In this document: positions 1 through 13,446 of the stretch, piece after piece
Layout of the letters: the number at the start of each line of letters is the position of its first letter
How positions within the stretch are numbered: the stretch's first letter is position 1
Origin: Muscardinus avellanarius
Taxonomy: Eukaryota > Chordata > Mammalia > Rodentia > Gliridae
Direction of reading: 5' to 3'
NCBI GenBank assembly: GCA_963383645.1
Contig: OY726569.1
Coordinates: forward strand, 30,021,092 to 30,085,091
Length of the DNA stretch: 64,000 nt
The notes under the pieces: model-generated
The model's input: the letters and a program-made list of their open reading frames with translations, nothing else
Told to the model about the DNA's origin: nothing
Database searches by the model: none
Made by a program: the position numbers and the translations under genes

Positions 1-1287
<1,287 letters not shown>

Positions 1288-1822
1288 TCTGGGGCTGGGC
1301 TGGGAAGGGTGCACCTGGAAGAAAGAAGAGATGTCTGAAGCCCTGGGAGGCTACCTGCCATCCCCCTTCACCAAAAGTCCTCTTCCTCCAAAGCCCAAGT
1401 GCCCAGAAGCCCGAGTTCTGGAGGGCTCGAGTAAGCGTGCAATCCCATTCCCCAGTAGTCACCTCCAGGTTGGGAGGAACCTTTCAGGTGGCCAGGGTTC
1501 CTGACAGGGACAAACAGAGGCACCTGTGGGGTAAGAGGCTATGTTGCCCTTTCCCTCCGCCAGGTCTTCAGCTGTGAAACACAAGGATACTGTGGCAGTG
1601 CTCCCAAACCTACCTGGTGCTGCAACATACCAAGAGGCTCTGTCATCTCAAGGGGCACCGTTCCATCCCCAAGCAATGAAAAAGTTGTGCTTAATTAACT
1701 GTGACTGAGTGTGTGTGTATTTCAGGACAATAGGAAGACATACATGTGTGCTGTGAATATTAAGATATACTGATAGTCACCATTTTGAGAAAAAAAGATA
1801 AAAGGATACTGCGCTATTATCT

Positions 1823-1860
1823 CTCCCTCTCTCTCTCTCTCTCCTTCTCTCTCTTTTATC
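1823..1860. repeat. (CT)n microsatellite in NRL intron 1
   Basis: Pyrimidine run of CT repeats. The remaining NRL intron 1 (1315-2948) shows no gene or clear interspersed repeat. Confidence 0.85.
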
Positions 1861-2948
1861 TATCTCCCAAAGCACTCAGGACAGCAGTGTCTTGCACATC
1901 GAAGACCCTCAACTCATTTATTCCATAAACTAATCAATGAATCGGTTTTATAGGATGGAGAAAACTTTCTAAGGGAAAAAGAAAGGTCCTAGAACCTGTG
2001 CTAGAAGGATCAGAACTGAATGGCCAACATCTGTCCTCAAAGACAATCTCTCCACGGGTGAACCCACCAAAATTAATTTTCCTTCTTCGCTGAGCAGAGC
2101 ACGCCTTCACCTTTCCGACCCACTTCCTCTTCTGTTCGATGAGAGCAGTTTGACTCTGTAACATTTCCCAAAGAGTGTTCTGAACACTAATTCTGAGAAA
2201 TAACCAAGAGGTCTGTGCTCAGATAATTTTAGAAAGGCTGCCTCCTATCCCTGCCTCTTGCAGAGTCACAAAGCATAAGAGCATATTAATCTGAGCAGTC
2301 CTTCGGCAAACCATCTGCTCAACTTCAACACAGAGTGTCCCAAACTTCCGACACCAAGGAACTCTCTCTCCTATCTGTCTGTGAACGACACAGAACATAC
2401 ACGTCCACCTGAGGAATCTGACCTCAGCCATCCTCCCAAGACTGGAAGTCCCACTTGAAGCCCAGCTCCCAATCCTGACAGCCTCACCCTGATCCCCAGA
2501 GGGGGCAGAGCAGGGAGTGCTCATCCCCAGGGCTTCAGCTTGGCTCCCTCTGAAGCCCCAAACCGCAGCTCAGACCCCCAGGCCAGGCCCAGAGAAGTGG
2601 GAGAAGAAGGCCTCTCTCTTCCTGTCCCGGGAAAGCGCTGCTCTGCTCTCTGTGAAGCCCTTCCTCACCCTTGAGAGCACAGAGGGGTTGGAAACAAAGA
2701 CACAATTGGAGGAAGTGATCCCGGCAGGAAGGAGTTGGTGAGACACCCACACAGCTGTCCAGAGAGAACTGGATGTGCAAAGACCTGCATGAGGGAATGT
2801 GATTATCTTTCTGATGTGATGTCAGCCAGGGAGGGAGGGAGAAAAGGTCCAGAAGTGTGAGGAGGATTCTAGAGAGCAGACAGCAGGTGTTGGAGGAGGG
2901 AGCTATGGGTGAGAGGCCTAGACCCAGGTAGGCCCCGGACATACTCAC

Positions 2949-3065
2949 TTTAGGGATGGCAGAGAAGATGTGGTCAGTGTCAGAGCCAGACAGGCACAGC
3001 TTCCCCAGAGACTGGAAGCCCCATGGAGTAGGGCCAGGTGCCTCCGTGCTCAGGACTAGGGGGCT
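2949..3065 (-). other. NRL: NRL noncoding exon 1 (putative)
   Basis: On the minus strand a TATA-like TTTTAAG (3097-3091) is followed about 30 bases on by a stretch that ends at a strong donor, aaa followed by gtgagt (2948-2943). Splicing this to the acceptor at 1315 gives the usual NRL arrangement of a short untranslated first exon. The transcription start (about 3062-3067) is placed only by distance from the TATA-like box. Confidence 0.65.
2980..3024 (-). other. 14-codon upstream ORF in NRL exon 1
   Basis: In the putative leader an ATG (3024-3022) followed by G at +4 opens a frame of 14 codons that stops at TGA (2982-2980), before the exon 1 donor. It would precede the main NRL start in the spliced message. 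Whether it is translated is unknown. Confidence 0.4.
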
Positions 3066-3180
3066 GTGGGCACAGAGCCCAAAGGGCACTCTTAAAAGGT
3101 CAGCTCCCTGAGCTCATCTGTGGTCCCCAAGCCTCAGCCAATCAGGTGAGGAGATCATTTGCATATCTCATTGGCCTGGG
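3066..3180 (-). promoter_or_regulatory. NRL: NRL core promoter
   Basis: It contains a TATA-like box (3097-3091) that overlaps an AGGTCA half-site preceded by an A/T run on the plus strand (3093-3102), the form of a ROR response element. RORbeta is known to act upstream of NRL in rod precursors. Further upstream are an octamer ATTTGCAT (3157-3164) and CCAAT boxes in both orientations (CCAAT 3138-3142, ATTGG 3170-3174). The motifs are seen directly; their use is inferred. Confidence 0.6.
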
Positions 3181-4112
3181 GGGGGGGTGGGAGGAATAGA
3201 CAGAGAGGACAAGTGCATCTTTCCTAGCAAAACCGCTCACTCATGGTCCCACTCGTGTGCACTTGGTCCCCCAGTACAGAAAGCCGCATTGACCCCAACC
3301 ACCACGCCTCCACATGAACACCGCCCACAGCCACTCAAAGCCTGGGGAACGAGGTCACACAGCTCCCAGCACGGCTCCTTCCCCAGCCCCTCATCAATGT
3401 GGGTGGGAAGTACAGGCTCTCCCAGACCCACTCCCATCTGGCCTGTTGTCTGTTTCCTCTTTTCAAATATCTTCACCTTTCTGCTCCCTGCCCTACCTCC
3501 ACCCTGATGGCCCCTCATAGGCATCACACCAGAAAGACAAGCAACTTTTCCCACAAGGAATCTCCAGGACTTGGCCTCTCCCATTCTTCATAACTCAGCC
3601 CCAGACAGGCAGCCCAGCTGGGAGAAGACGCAGAAGAAAGAACAGAGAATTCTGCTCCTTCCTTCCGGGCCACCAAAGGACACTGAAATCTAATCACCAC
3701 CAGCCTGTCAGATATACTTTTGTAACTGCCCTCAAACGCCCTCGGCTTCCTCTCACCACTCTCCTGTGTGTCTCTGCCCTCTCTCTGCTTCTCTCCCATT
3801 CATGTGGTTCCCAGATGGCTTGGGGGTGACCTATATTTTCAGCCTAATCCCCTAACACCTCTTAGAGCTATCATCCCCCAGTAGGAGTTGGAACAGAGAT
3901 ACTAGGAATTAGCCAAGGAGGTGTTTAAACCTGTCCGAAGCTGTTTAAACAGGGTCTGTATTAGAATAGAACTCCAGGAGTTAGAGGCTATTCCCTACCT
4001 TCTAAGGACACCCATACACTTTCATTGGGTTGATGCATTCTCTTTCCCAACACAGACAGAAACCTGGGTTTCCGTCAGCCCCAAGGGTCCTCAGTCATAA
4101 AAATTAACTGGC
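3181..4112. other. Unique intergenic DNA upstream of NRL
   Basis: Nearly a kilobase free of recognisable SINEs. Short open frames exist on both strands but none has codon structure or similarity I recognise. It may hold distal NRL control elements; no specific one could be proved by eye. Confidence 0.5.
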
Positions 4113-4314
4113 CCTTGGCCGGGCGTGGTGGCGCACGCTTGTAATCCCCGCGCTTGGGAGGCAGAGACAGGAGGATCGTGCAGGTTCGAAGCCAGCCGCG
4201 CGCGCTGGCTTAGGAGACCCTGTTTCCAAAATAAAAATGTAAAAATAGGTCTGGGAGTGTAGCCCGGAGGTAGATGGGCTTCCAGGAACCCCAATACCAC
4301 CAAAAAAAAAAAAA
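4113..4314 (+). mobile_element. B1-dID SINE, young subfamily
   Basis: Head gccgggcgtggtggcgc, a compact GC-rich linker with an inverted AGCCAGC/GCTGGCT stem, then the ID-like tail ggtctgggagtgtagcccgg and a poly(A). Many intact CpGs suggest recent insertion. Confidence 0.9.
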
Positions 4315-4448
4315 ATTTAACTGGCCCAGCCTTAGTTGTTAGGGAAAAGCTGGGGAGATGGAGATTATTAAGACAATGGTTCTTAAAGTTGTCCCCAGGC
4401 CAGGAGCACCAGCATCGCCTGGGAACTTGTTAGGGATACAAAATCAAG

Positions 4449-4558
4449 TTGGGCCAGTGGTGCACGCCTGTAGTCCTGACACCTGGGAGGCTGAGGCAGG
4501 AAGATCACTTGAATCCAGGAGTTCAAGACTGGCCTGGGGAATATAGCAAGCAAGACCC

Positions 4559-4613
<55 letters not shown>
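4449..4613 (+). mobile_element. B1/Alu-like monomer with (GA)n tail
   Basis: A 7SL-derived monomer without an ID half (gtggtgcacgcctgtagtcc type start). It ends in a pure (AG)n run at 4563-4612, which probably grew from its A-rich tail. Confidence 0.75.
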
Positions 4614-4615
<2 letters not shown>

Positions 4616-4792
4616 CTCTAACTTTATTTTAAACCGATCAAATCAGAAAATTGTGAGGGTGGGACCCAGATCTGTTTTAACAGACCCTCCCAGAAGTTCT
4701 GACACAATGAAGTCTGAGAACCATAGCTCCAGCGATACCTACAACCCTGCTTCACTCCGTGTGTGTGTGAGAGCATGGTGAGGGGATCTTCT

Positions 4793-5464
4793 TTTGTTGT
4801 TTGTGGTACTGGGGACTGAAGCCAGGAGCATTCTACCTCCAAGCTACACCTTAACCCTATTTTTTATTTTATTTACTTATTTATTTTTATTTATTTATTT
4901 ATTTATTGTGGTACTGGGGATGGAAACCAAGGGCATTCTATCTCCAAGCTAAACCCCCAGCCCTATTTTTTATACTTTATTTTGAAACAGGGTCTTGCTA
5001 AGTTACAGAAGGCACGATCCTCCTGTCTCAGCCTCCCAAGTATTGGGATTACAAGCATGTGCCACCACACCTGGCTTTTTCCTTATTTTTTAAATAAAGT
5101 TTCACTACTTAGCAGAGGGCCTCACTAAGTAGCTGAGGCTGGCCATAAGCCTGTGATCTTCCTGTCTCTGTCTCCCAGGTATTGGAACTACGAGTGTACA
5201 CCACCACACCCGGCTTAGGGGGTTCTTCTACCATGCTGTGTTAGTCAGATTTTATTTTTATTATTATTTTTTGTAGTACTAGGGATTGAACCCAAGGGCA
5301 TTCTATCTCTGAACCACACCCCAGCCCTATTTTATTTTTATTTGGAGACAGGGTCCCACTAGGTTGATGTCTCACTACTTGCTGAGGCTGTCCTCGAATC
5401 TGCGATCCTCCTGTCTCAGCCTCCCAAGTACTGGGATTACAGGTGTGCGCCACCATGTCCGGCT
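4793..5464 (-). mobile_element. Cluster of antisense B1-dID SINEs
   Basis: Copies or part-copies near 4793-4905, 4905-5075, 5075-5215 and 5267-5464, all antisense (ID tail first, B1 head last, ending in accacacctggct-like sequence). The first two are separated by a TTTA-rich run (4860-4907). Confidence 0.85.
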
Positions 5465-6054
5465 CAGATTTCTTTTTCTATAACAGATACCTGAGGTTGT
5501 CATCAACTTAGCAAGAGAAAAAGTTGTTTCAACTCACAGTTTTGGCGGGTCTAGGCTACAATCGTTGGCCTTGTTGTTTTGAATCCGTAGCAAAGCCGCA
5601 CATCATGGTGGGAAGCATGTGGTAAAGCAAGCTGCTTACCTTAGAGCTGGGATCAGAAAAAGAGAGGAAGCCAAAGGGGCTGGGGTCGCCCTGACCCCTC
5701 CAGGAGCACATCCCGGTGATCAGAAGTCTTCCCACTTAGCCGGGCGTGGTGGTGCACACTTGTAATCCCAGCTCTTGGGAGGCTGAGACGGGAAGATCGC
5801 ACAGGTTCAAAGCCAGCCTCAGCTACTTAGTGAGGCTCTCAGCAAACCCTGTTTCCAAATACATATAAAATAGGTCTGGGAGTATAGCTCGTAGGTAGAA
5901 AAGCCCCTGGGTTCCACACCCAGTACCACAAAAAGTGAAGTCTTCCCACTGGGCCCCACCTCTTAAAGTTCCCACCACCTCCCAAGAGCACCACGGTGGG
6001 GACTAAGCCTTCATCAATCACATGGGCCTTTGGGAGACATTTAAGATCCATGTT
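5465..6054. mobile_element. Old interspersed repeat, LTR-like, split by a SINE
   Basis: Sequence on both sides of a SINE (5737-5936) looks like one older repeat: a tcactcacagtttt-like motif and a downstream 'gggccccacctctt' segment reminiscent of mammalian MaLR-type LTRs. The family is not certain. The SINE has a perfect 14-bp target duplication, gaagtcttcccact, at 5723-5736 and 5937-5950, so the two halves were once joined. Confidence 0.5.
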
Positions 6055-6540
6055 AGGCCAAGTATGGTAATCCTAGTACTCGGGAGGCTGGGACAGGAGA
6101 GTAACAGGTTCAAAGCCAGCCTCAACAAATTAGCAACTCTGATACCATTTCCAAATAAAAATAAAATTAAAAAATTAGTGGAACCCAGTATGGTGGCACA
6201 CACTTGTAATCCCAGTACTTGGAAGGCTGAGATAGGAGGATCGCAGGTTCAAGGCCAGCTTCGGGTACTTAGTGAGGCCTTCCCAAACTTAGTGAGACCT
6301 GTTTCAAAATAAAGAATAAAAATTAGGACTGAGCGTGTAGATCACAGGTAGAATGCCCTGGTTTACATCCCCAACACTGCAAAAAAGAAAAATGAGCCGA
6401 ACATGGTACACGCTTATAATCCCAGCGCTTGGAATGCAACACAGGAGGATCGCAGATTTGCAGACAATCTCAGCAACTTGTGAGACTCTCTGCAAATGTC
6501 TGGCCAGGCCAGAACACGCATCAGAAGAAGAAAAAAAGCT
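6055..6540 (+). mobile_element. Three degraded sense B1-dID SINEs
   Basis: Part copies near 6055-6180, 6183-6385 and 6393-6540, recognised from the tggtggcacacacttgtaat head and the ID-like tail. Confidence 0.75.
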
Positions 6541-7700
6541 CAGGGCCCGGGAACCAGCCAAAAAATGAGAATATGGATCATGGAGACAGGGAACTCTTTC
6601 CACCCCCACCACCCCCCACACACATGTCCATGGATTGTAGCTCTTAGGTGGACATCCAGGAAAGAGACCCTGAAATTTCCCAGACAGAAGAAAAAAATAG
6701 AAAGAGTTGAATGCAACCCTTTCTATATAATAAAAAAATAGAAAGTCTCATGCATGCCCTGGCCTGGCCAGACACTCGCCCCCACCGGGCAGCTGTCAGG
6801 TCTGCCCTGATCCTCTTGTTTACTGGAGCACTCAGAGGCGAGGTGGAGGCTAAGCTGCTAAGGGGCTGAAGGAGTTAGACTAAACAAGCTCAGGCGAGTT
6901 GAGCCGCTCGGGGCTCAGACCAGGCACTGTTAACCAGGGAGAGGAGACAGGGCAGTGAGGGCTAGGCTGAGGCCGGGCCCAAGGAAAGGACCAAGGACAC
7001 AGAAAGGAGAGGCTGTGCCAGCCAGGGGACCCGGGAGGTACGGCCCATCCCAAGGAGGTGGAGAAAGCTGGGAAATAGATACTGAGGATGAGAGGCTCAA
7101 GGACATCTGAGGACAGGGAAACAGGGGTACAAAGACGAAGGCAGGGTAGATACCAGGAGCAACAGAAGGCAGGAAGGAGGTCAGGGGACCAGTTAAAGAA
7201 GTCCTGGGAGAGAGGGAGAACGAGTCAGGGATTTGGATTAAAGGAGACAGAGCATGGGGGCAGATGGAAGACAGGAGCAAATGGCCACAGGGAACTAAAA
7301 GAAAAGGAGGAAGCCCCTGGGAGAGGCTCTAGGAGGGTGTTAGAGACAACAGGAGAGGTAGATCAGGGCAAAAGTGATAGGAGAAAGAGGAACAGAAAGA
7401 CAGGTTGCAGAGAAGAGCAGCGGCCAAAGGGTACACGATGGAGGGATGTGGACAGAGGGATGCTGGGCCACAGGGCACGAGGACCAGGCAGGCAAAGGAG
7501 CTGAAGGGGTTGTAGGAAAGGAGGAGGAAGAAGAGGCCATAACACAGTCAGGCTCCCGGGATGCTGTCCCACCTCCTCCGCTCTGCGCATACGCTCAACC
7601 TGGAAGACCAGGGATCTCACCTACTTCAGGCCTCTGTTGTCTAGACCTTCAGTAATGGATCCAAACCCTCAAGGTCCTTTTTTCCTACCTCCCACATTTA
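6541..7700. other. Unique purine-rich intergenic stretch
   Basis: About 1.1 kb without SINEs. 6900-7560 is strongly purine-rich (gga/aga words), which creates long open frames of low complexity; I do not regard these as genes. Confidence 0.5.
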
Positions 7701-7729
7701 CTCGACAAATATTTATCAAACACCTATCC

Positions 7730-8395
7730 TGGGCGAGGCACGGTGGCGCACATCTGTAATTCCAGTACTTGGGAGGCTGAGACGGAAGGATCACAGGCTC
7801 ACGGCCAGCCTCAGCAACCTCTTGAGCCCCTCTGCAACATAGTAAGACCCTGTTTCCAAATAAAAAATAAAATAAAACATAGGGCTGGGGATGTAACTCA
7901 GAGGTAGAATGCCTCTGGGTTCAATACCTAGCATCACTTAAAAAAAAAACATATTAACTGGGCAGGTGGTACATGCCTGAAATCCCAGGCACTTGGGAGA
8001 CTGAGGCAGGAGGATCACAAGTTCGAGGCCTACCTAGGAAACTTAAAATACCCTGTCTCAAAATACAAAATAAAAGTGCTGGGGATTTAGCTCAGTGGTA
8101 GAGCACTCCTGAATTTACTCCCCAGCACCACAAAAATAAAAATAAAATAAAGCAGTCTATTTACCAGTTTATTATCTTTGTGGGAGGGCACTGAGGGTGG
8201 AACCCAGGGGCTTTCTGCCTCCGGGCTATACTCCCAGACCATTTTATATTTTATTTGGAAACAGAGTCTCACTAAATTGCTGAGAACCTCACTAAGTAGC
8301 TGAGGCTGGCTTCAAACCTGTGTGATCCTCCTGTCTCAGCCTCCCAAGCGCGGGGATTATAAGCGTGAGCCACACCACGCCTGGCACCAGTTTAT
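7730..8395. mobile_element. Three B1-dID SINEs (two sense, one antisense)
   Basis: Sense copies near 7730-7945 and 7955-8135, antisense copy near 8175-8390. Confidence 0.85.
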
Positions 8396-8519
8396 TATCT
8401 TGAGTTACACCTTATAAATATTTAAACACAAGTTTTGGGCCTCTATCTGTACTCTTGCCCCAGGCCCTACATGTGTTAGAGATGGGCTAACCTAAAATTA
8501 AGCCCTCTTTTTATTTTTT

Positions 8520-9285
8520 AGGAAGAGAATCTCACCAGGTGTGGTAGTGCATGCTTGTAATCCCAGTGCTTGGGAACCTGAGACAAGAGGATCACAGGTT
8601 TGCGGCCAGGCTCAGCTACTTGGTGAGGCCCTCTGCAACTTAGTGAGACCCTGTTTCAAAATAAAGAATAAAAAAAATAGGGCTTGGTTATAGCTCGGAG
8701 GTAGAATGCCCCTGGGTTCAATCCCCAGTACCACAAAAGAAAGAAGGAAAGGAAGGAAGGAAGGAAGGAAGGAAGGAAGGAAGGAAGGAAGGAAGGAAGG
8801 AGAATTTCTAGCCCAGTATGGTAGCATAATCCCAGGACTTGGAAGGCTGAGACATGAGGATTGCAGGTTCAAGGACAGCCTCAATAAATAGTGAAACTCT
8901 CATCAACCTAGAGAGACTCTGTTTCAACATAAAAATAAAAAACAGGGTTAGAGGTATAGCTTGGAGATAGAATGCCCCTGGGCTCAATCCCCAGTACCAC
9001 AAAAAAAAGAAAGAAAGAGAAAGAAAGAAAGAGAAGGAAGAAAAGGAAGAAAAGGAAGGAAGGAAGGAAGGAAGGAAGGAAGGAAGGAAGGAAAGAAGAA
9101 AAAATAGGAGCTCAAGCCAGGCATCACCCTAGTACTTGGGAGGCTGAGACAGGAAGATTGCAGGTTTGAAGCCAGCCTCAGCAAATTAGTGAGGCCTCCT
9201 GCAAGAACCTGTTTTTAAATAGGGGTTGGACCTGAGGGGTAGAATGTTCCTGGGTCCAATCCCTAGTAACAACAAAAAAGAAAGA
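8520..9285 (+). mobile_element. Three sense B1-dID SINEs with GAAA/GGAA tails
   Basis: Copies near 8530-8740, 8805-9000 and 9110-9280. The tails of the first two have become microsatellites: (GGAA)n at 8738-8801 and (GAAA/GGAA)n at 9001-9105. Confidence 0.85.
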
Positions 9286-9915
9286 AAGAAGTAGGATTAG
9301 TTCTTGGGCTGAAGCCATCCTCACACCTCAGCACCCTCCAAGGAGCTGGGACCATAGGTGCAAAGATGGGTGCTATGAAAGAGAAGGACAAGACAATGAG
9401 ATTTTATTTCATGAAGACTTAATTTTTCAATACACAGAGCTGTGGGGAGCAGCAAGAGTACTGTTGCAGGGACAGGTTGTCTAAGGACAGTTACATTAAA
9501 CCAAGACTGGTCAAGTGAATAAAAACGACCATGTCTGGAAATGTGGAAAGAGTGGGGCTTCCAAAGCCAGAGCCCCAGAATGACATACACAAAGGCTCGG
9601 GGGCAAAATCAGGTAGAAACGTGTTCATGAAGCTTGAAAACCGGCCGGTGTGGCCAGAGCTCAGAATGGAAGGTGCGAAGGATGGTGACAGGCGAGGCTG
9701 GAGCCGTCAGCAGAGACTAGATGGGCCTCACCGTGAGCCTGATCCTGAAAGCAGTGAGAAGGTACTGGAGGGCTGTCAATAGAGACAGGACGTGATTGGG
9801 TTTATATTTGAAAAGATCTCTTTGGCAGTTTGTGTGTTCAGAGGAGAGCAATATGGAATTAGAATCAGATTTGTGAGCTGCTGCTATATCCAGGTTGAGT
9901 TGGGTATACTTATCT

Positions 9916-9951
<36 letters not shown>

Positions 9952-9984
9952 CACATATATGGTACGTGTGTGCGTGTGTGCGTG
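9286..9984. other. Unique intergenic stretch with (ATAG)n
   Basis: No gene or clear interspersed repeat is seen. A (ATAG)n tetranucleotide run occupies 9917-9951, followed by a short GT-rich run. Confidence 0.5.
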
Positions 9985-10594
9985 TGTGTGTTTGCTGGGG
10001 ATTGAACACAGAAGCATTCTACCTCAAAACTATGCCCTCAGTCCTTTTAAAAAATTATTTGTTTGTTTGTTTGGGTACTGGGATTGAACTCAGGGGCACT
10101 CTACCTCTGAGCTACACCCCAGCTATTTTATTTTTTTATTTTGAAACAGGGTCTTGCTAAATTGCTAAGGGCTTTACTAAGTTATTGAGGCTGGCCTTAA
10201 CCCTGCAATCCTTCTGTCTCAGCCTCCGTCTCAGTCAATATTCACGCTGCCATAATCCAAAATGACTGATCACACAGCTTAGAGGAAAGAAGACTTATTA
10301 GCTCACCATTTTGGGAGATTGAGAGGCTCAATCCATGTTAGGCGAGATCTGAGGAGCTCAAGGAAGCAAGCAAAGAGAGAGGAGAGAGGGGAGAGGAGAA
10401 GAAACAAGAGTTCATATCACTGAAGCCAGGGGAGAGATCAGGGGGAGGAAAGGACCCTATATAATCCCAAGGCCATGCTCCTTAGCAACCAAGCCCCACT
10501 CCCAACACTACTGTCTTGTTTCCATGAGGGATAGGGGGACATTCTATTACTTTCTCCAAAGTACTAGGATTACAGAGGTGTGCCACCATGCCCA

Positions 10595-10664
<70 letters not shown>

Positions 10665-11200
10665 CATTTTTTGAAACACAGTCTTGCTAGATTGCTGAGA
10701 GTCTTGCTAAATTACTGAGGCTGGCCTCAGACCTGTGATCTGGAATTACGTGGTGTACCACCATGCCAGGCCTCCAGCCCTTCTATTTATTTATTTTTTT
10801 TTTTTGAAACAGAGTCTTGCTAAATTACCAGGCACTGACCTCTACCCTACAATTTTCCTATCTCGGCTTCCCAAGTACTGGGATTACAGGCATAAGCCAC
10901 CATGCTTGGCTCATAGTTTTTGTTGTTGTTGTCTTGTTTTGTTAGTTTGTTTTGTTTTGTTTTTGTTTTTTAGTTTTTGGTGGTGCTGAGAATAGAACCC
11001 AGAAGCTTTATACCTTTGGGCTATACTCCCAGACCTATTTTCTATTTTATTTGGAAACAGCATCTCACTAAGTTGCTGAGAGCCTCACTAAGTATCTGAG
11101 GCTGGCTTCAAACCTGTGTGATCCTCCTGTCTCAGCCTCCCAAGTGCGGGGATTACAAGCGTGCACCACCACGCCCCGCCTGGCTCATATGTTTTAAACT
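9985..11200 (-). mobile_element. Antisense SINEs around an older repeat
   Basis: Antisense copies or fragments near 9985-10225, 10530-10770, 10795-10915 and 10977-11190. An older non-SINE repeat at about 10226-10525 has an 'agctcaccattttggg' motif similar in style to the one at 5465-6054. The linker of the second SINE holds a (TA)n run at 10597-10661. Confidence 0.7.
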
Positions 11201-11399
11201 GTGTACCATTCTGAGTGTCATAATGAATTATCACAACTCCCTGCCCTGTTCCAGTGTATTCCACACCCTGCTCCAGTGTATCCGTGCATCTATGTACCTG
11301 CCCATTAGTCGGTCACTTAGTAGCACCTCAGTTATCAGAGTGACTATTGTGGTATCACAATACAAGAGTGCAACAGAATTCTCAACAGAAGAGTGCAAC

Positions 11400-12265
11400 T
11401 CCTTTTTTTTTGGGGGGGGGGGTCTGGGGATGAAACCCAGGGGCATTCAACCTCCAAGCTACAGCCCCTGCCCTATTTTTATTCTTTATTTTTTGAAACA
11501 GGGTCTCACTAAGTTACGGAGGGCCTCACTAAGTAGCTGAGGCTGTCCGAGAACCGCGATCCTCCGGTCTCAGCCTCCCAAATGCTGGGATTACAAGCCT
11601 GCGTTACCATGCCTGGCTCGATGATCCTCCTTCTGGCATATCATTAGAAGATCAACAGTGCCGGGCGTGGTAGCGCACGCTTGTAATCCCCGCGCTTGGG
11701 AGGCAGAGACAGGAGGATCGCGCAGGTTCAAAGCCAGCCGCGTGCGCTGGCTTAGGAGACCCTATTTCCAAATAAAAATGTAAAAATAGGCCTGGGAGTG
11801 TAGCCTGGAGGTAGAAGGGCTTCCAGGAACCCCAGTACCACCAAAAAAAAGAAAAAAGAAAAAGAAGATCAACAGTGAGCTGGGCGTGGTGGTGCATGCC
11901 TGCCATCACAGTACTACGAAGGATGAAACAGGCAGATCGCAGGGTCAAGCCCAGCCTCAGCAACTTGTTTTATTTGTGATACTAGGGATTGAGCCCAAGA
12001 GTGTTCTATCTCTGAGCTATGCCCCTACTCCTAGGTTTTGAAACAGGATCACTGAGTTGCAAAGGGCCTCACTAAGTAGCTGCAGCTGTCCGTGAACTGT
12101 GATCCTCCTGTCTCAGCCTCCCAAACACTTAGTGAAACATGGTCCCACTAAGTTGCAGAGGGCCTTGTGTTGCTGAGGCTGACTGAGAATCTGTGATCCT
12201 CCTGTCTCAGCTTCCCAAACACTGGCATTACAGTGTGTGCCGGCACACCCAGCTCAGACTCAGCA
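11400..12265. mobile_element. Mixed-orientation SINE cluster
   Basis: Antisense copies near 11410-11620 and 11975-12260 (the latter composite), a young sense copy near 11660-11845, and a sense head fragment near 11878-11970. Confidence 0.75.
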
Positions 12266-12334
12266 ACTTAATGAGGCCCTTGGTGATTTAGTAAGATCTT
12301 GTTCCAAAATGAAAAAATATATATATATATATAG

Positions 12335-12537
12335 GGCTAGCCTGGGGTGGTGGTGCACATTTGTAATCCCAGCATTTGGGAGGCTGAGACAGGGGGATCA
12401 CAGTTCGCGGCCAGCCTCAGCTACTTAGTGAGGCCCTTTGCAACTCAGTGAGACCCTTTTTTAAAATAAAGAATAAAAAAATAGGTCTGGGGGTGTAGCT
12501 CAGAGGTAGAATGCCCCTGGGTTCCATCCCCAGGACT

Positions 12538-12575
<38 letters not shown>

Positions 12576-12993
12576 CAGGCTACGCATCTAGCTCAGAGGT
12601 AGAATGGCCCTGGGTTCAATCTCCAGTACAGAAAGAAAATGGAAGGAAGGAAAAAAAGGAGGAAGGAAGGAAGGGAGGGAGGAAAGGAGTAGCCTAGTAG
12701 TACATCACTTCATCTTTTTTGTAGACATTGTATCATCTCATTAATTAGCTGGACAGGGCGGCACACATCTGTATCCCAGTGCTTGGGAAACTGAACCAGA
12801 AAGATTACAGTTTTGCCGGGCGTGGTGGCATAGTCTTGTAATCCCCGCGATTGGGAGGCGGAGACAGGAGGATCGCGCAGGTCTGAAGCCAGCCGCGCTG
12901 GCTTAAGAGACCCTGTTTCCAAATAAAAATATAAAATAGGTCTGGGAGTGTAGCCCGGAAGAAGAAGGGCTTCCAGGAACCCCAGTACCACGA

Positions 12994-13058
<65 letters not shown>

Positions 13059-13180
13059 TATAGTTTTGAAGCCAACACAGGGTAACTTAGTGAGACCCTG
13101 TTTCAAAATTTTTTAAAAAAAGTCTAGAGATGTGGCTCAAAAGTAGAGTGACCCTGGTTCGATCCCCAAGTTTCCAAACA
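12335..13180 (+). mobile_element. Sense SINEs with (GAAA)n tails
   Basis: Copies near 12338-12540 and 12815-12990 with (GAAA)n tails at 12538-12575 and 12992-13057. Detached ID-like halves lie near 12575-12640 and 13060-13175. The 12815 copy appears to have inserted into an older copy, whose head lies near 12745-12815 and whose tail lies near 13058-13170. Confidence 0.8.
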
Positions 13181-13234
13181 CACAAGAAAATGAATAAGTA
13201 TAGTACAATGAGATATTTTGAGAGAGCTCACACC

Positions 13235-13420
13235 CACATAATTTTTATTACAGTATACTATAATTCTGTTGTTATTGTTATCATCTCCTTTTTTGACTAA
13301 TTTATAAATTAAATATCATCATAGCTATGCATGTACAGGAAAAACATGGTATATATAGGATATGGTTTCAGGTATCCAGTAACAGTCCTGGAATGTATCC
13401 TACTCAAGTGAGTGAGAACA
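13235..13420 (+). mobile_element. Tigger-type (TcMar) DNA transposon fragment
   Basis: The motif series ttattacagtatact, ctaatttataaatta, catggtatatatagga and ggtttcaggtatcca is characteristic of the 3' end of Tigger1-like elements. It is old and diverged, and its right edge is unclear. Confidence 0.65.
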
Positions 13421-13446
13421 GCACTTAGTAGGGCTCTAGCCACAGC

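Noticed and set aside
7088..7504. 138-codon Arg/Glu-rich open frame
   Set aside because: It comes from a purine-rich stretch and has repetitive charged residues, no splice context and no recognisable domain.
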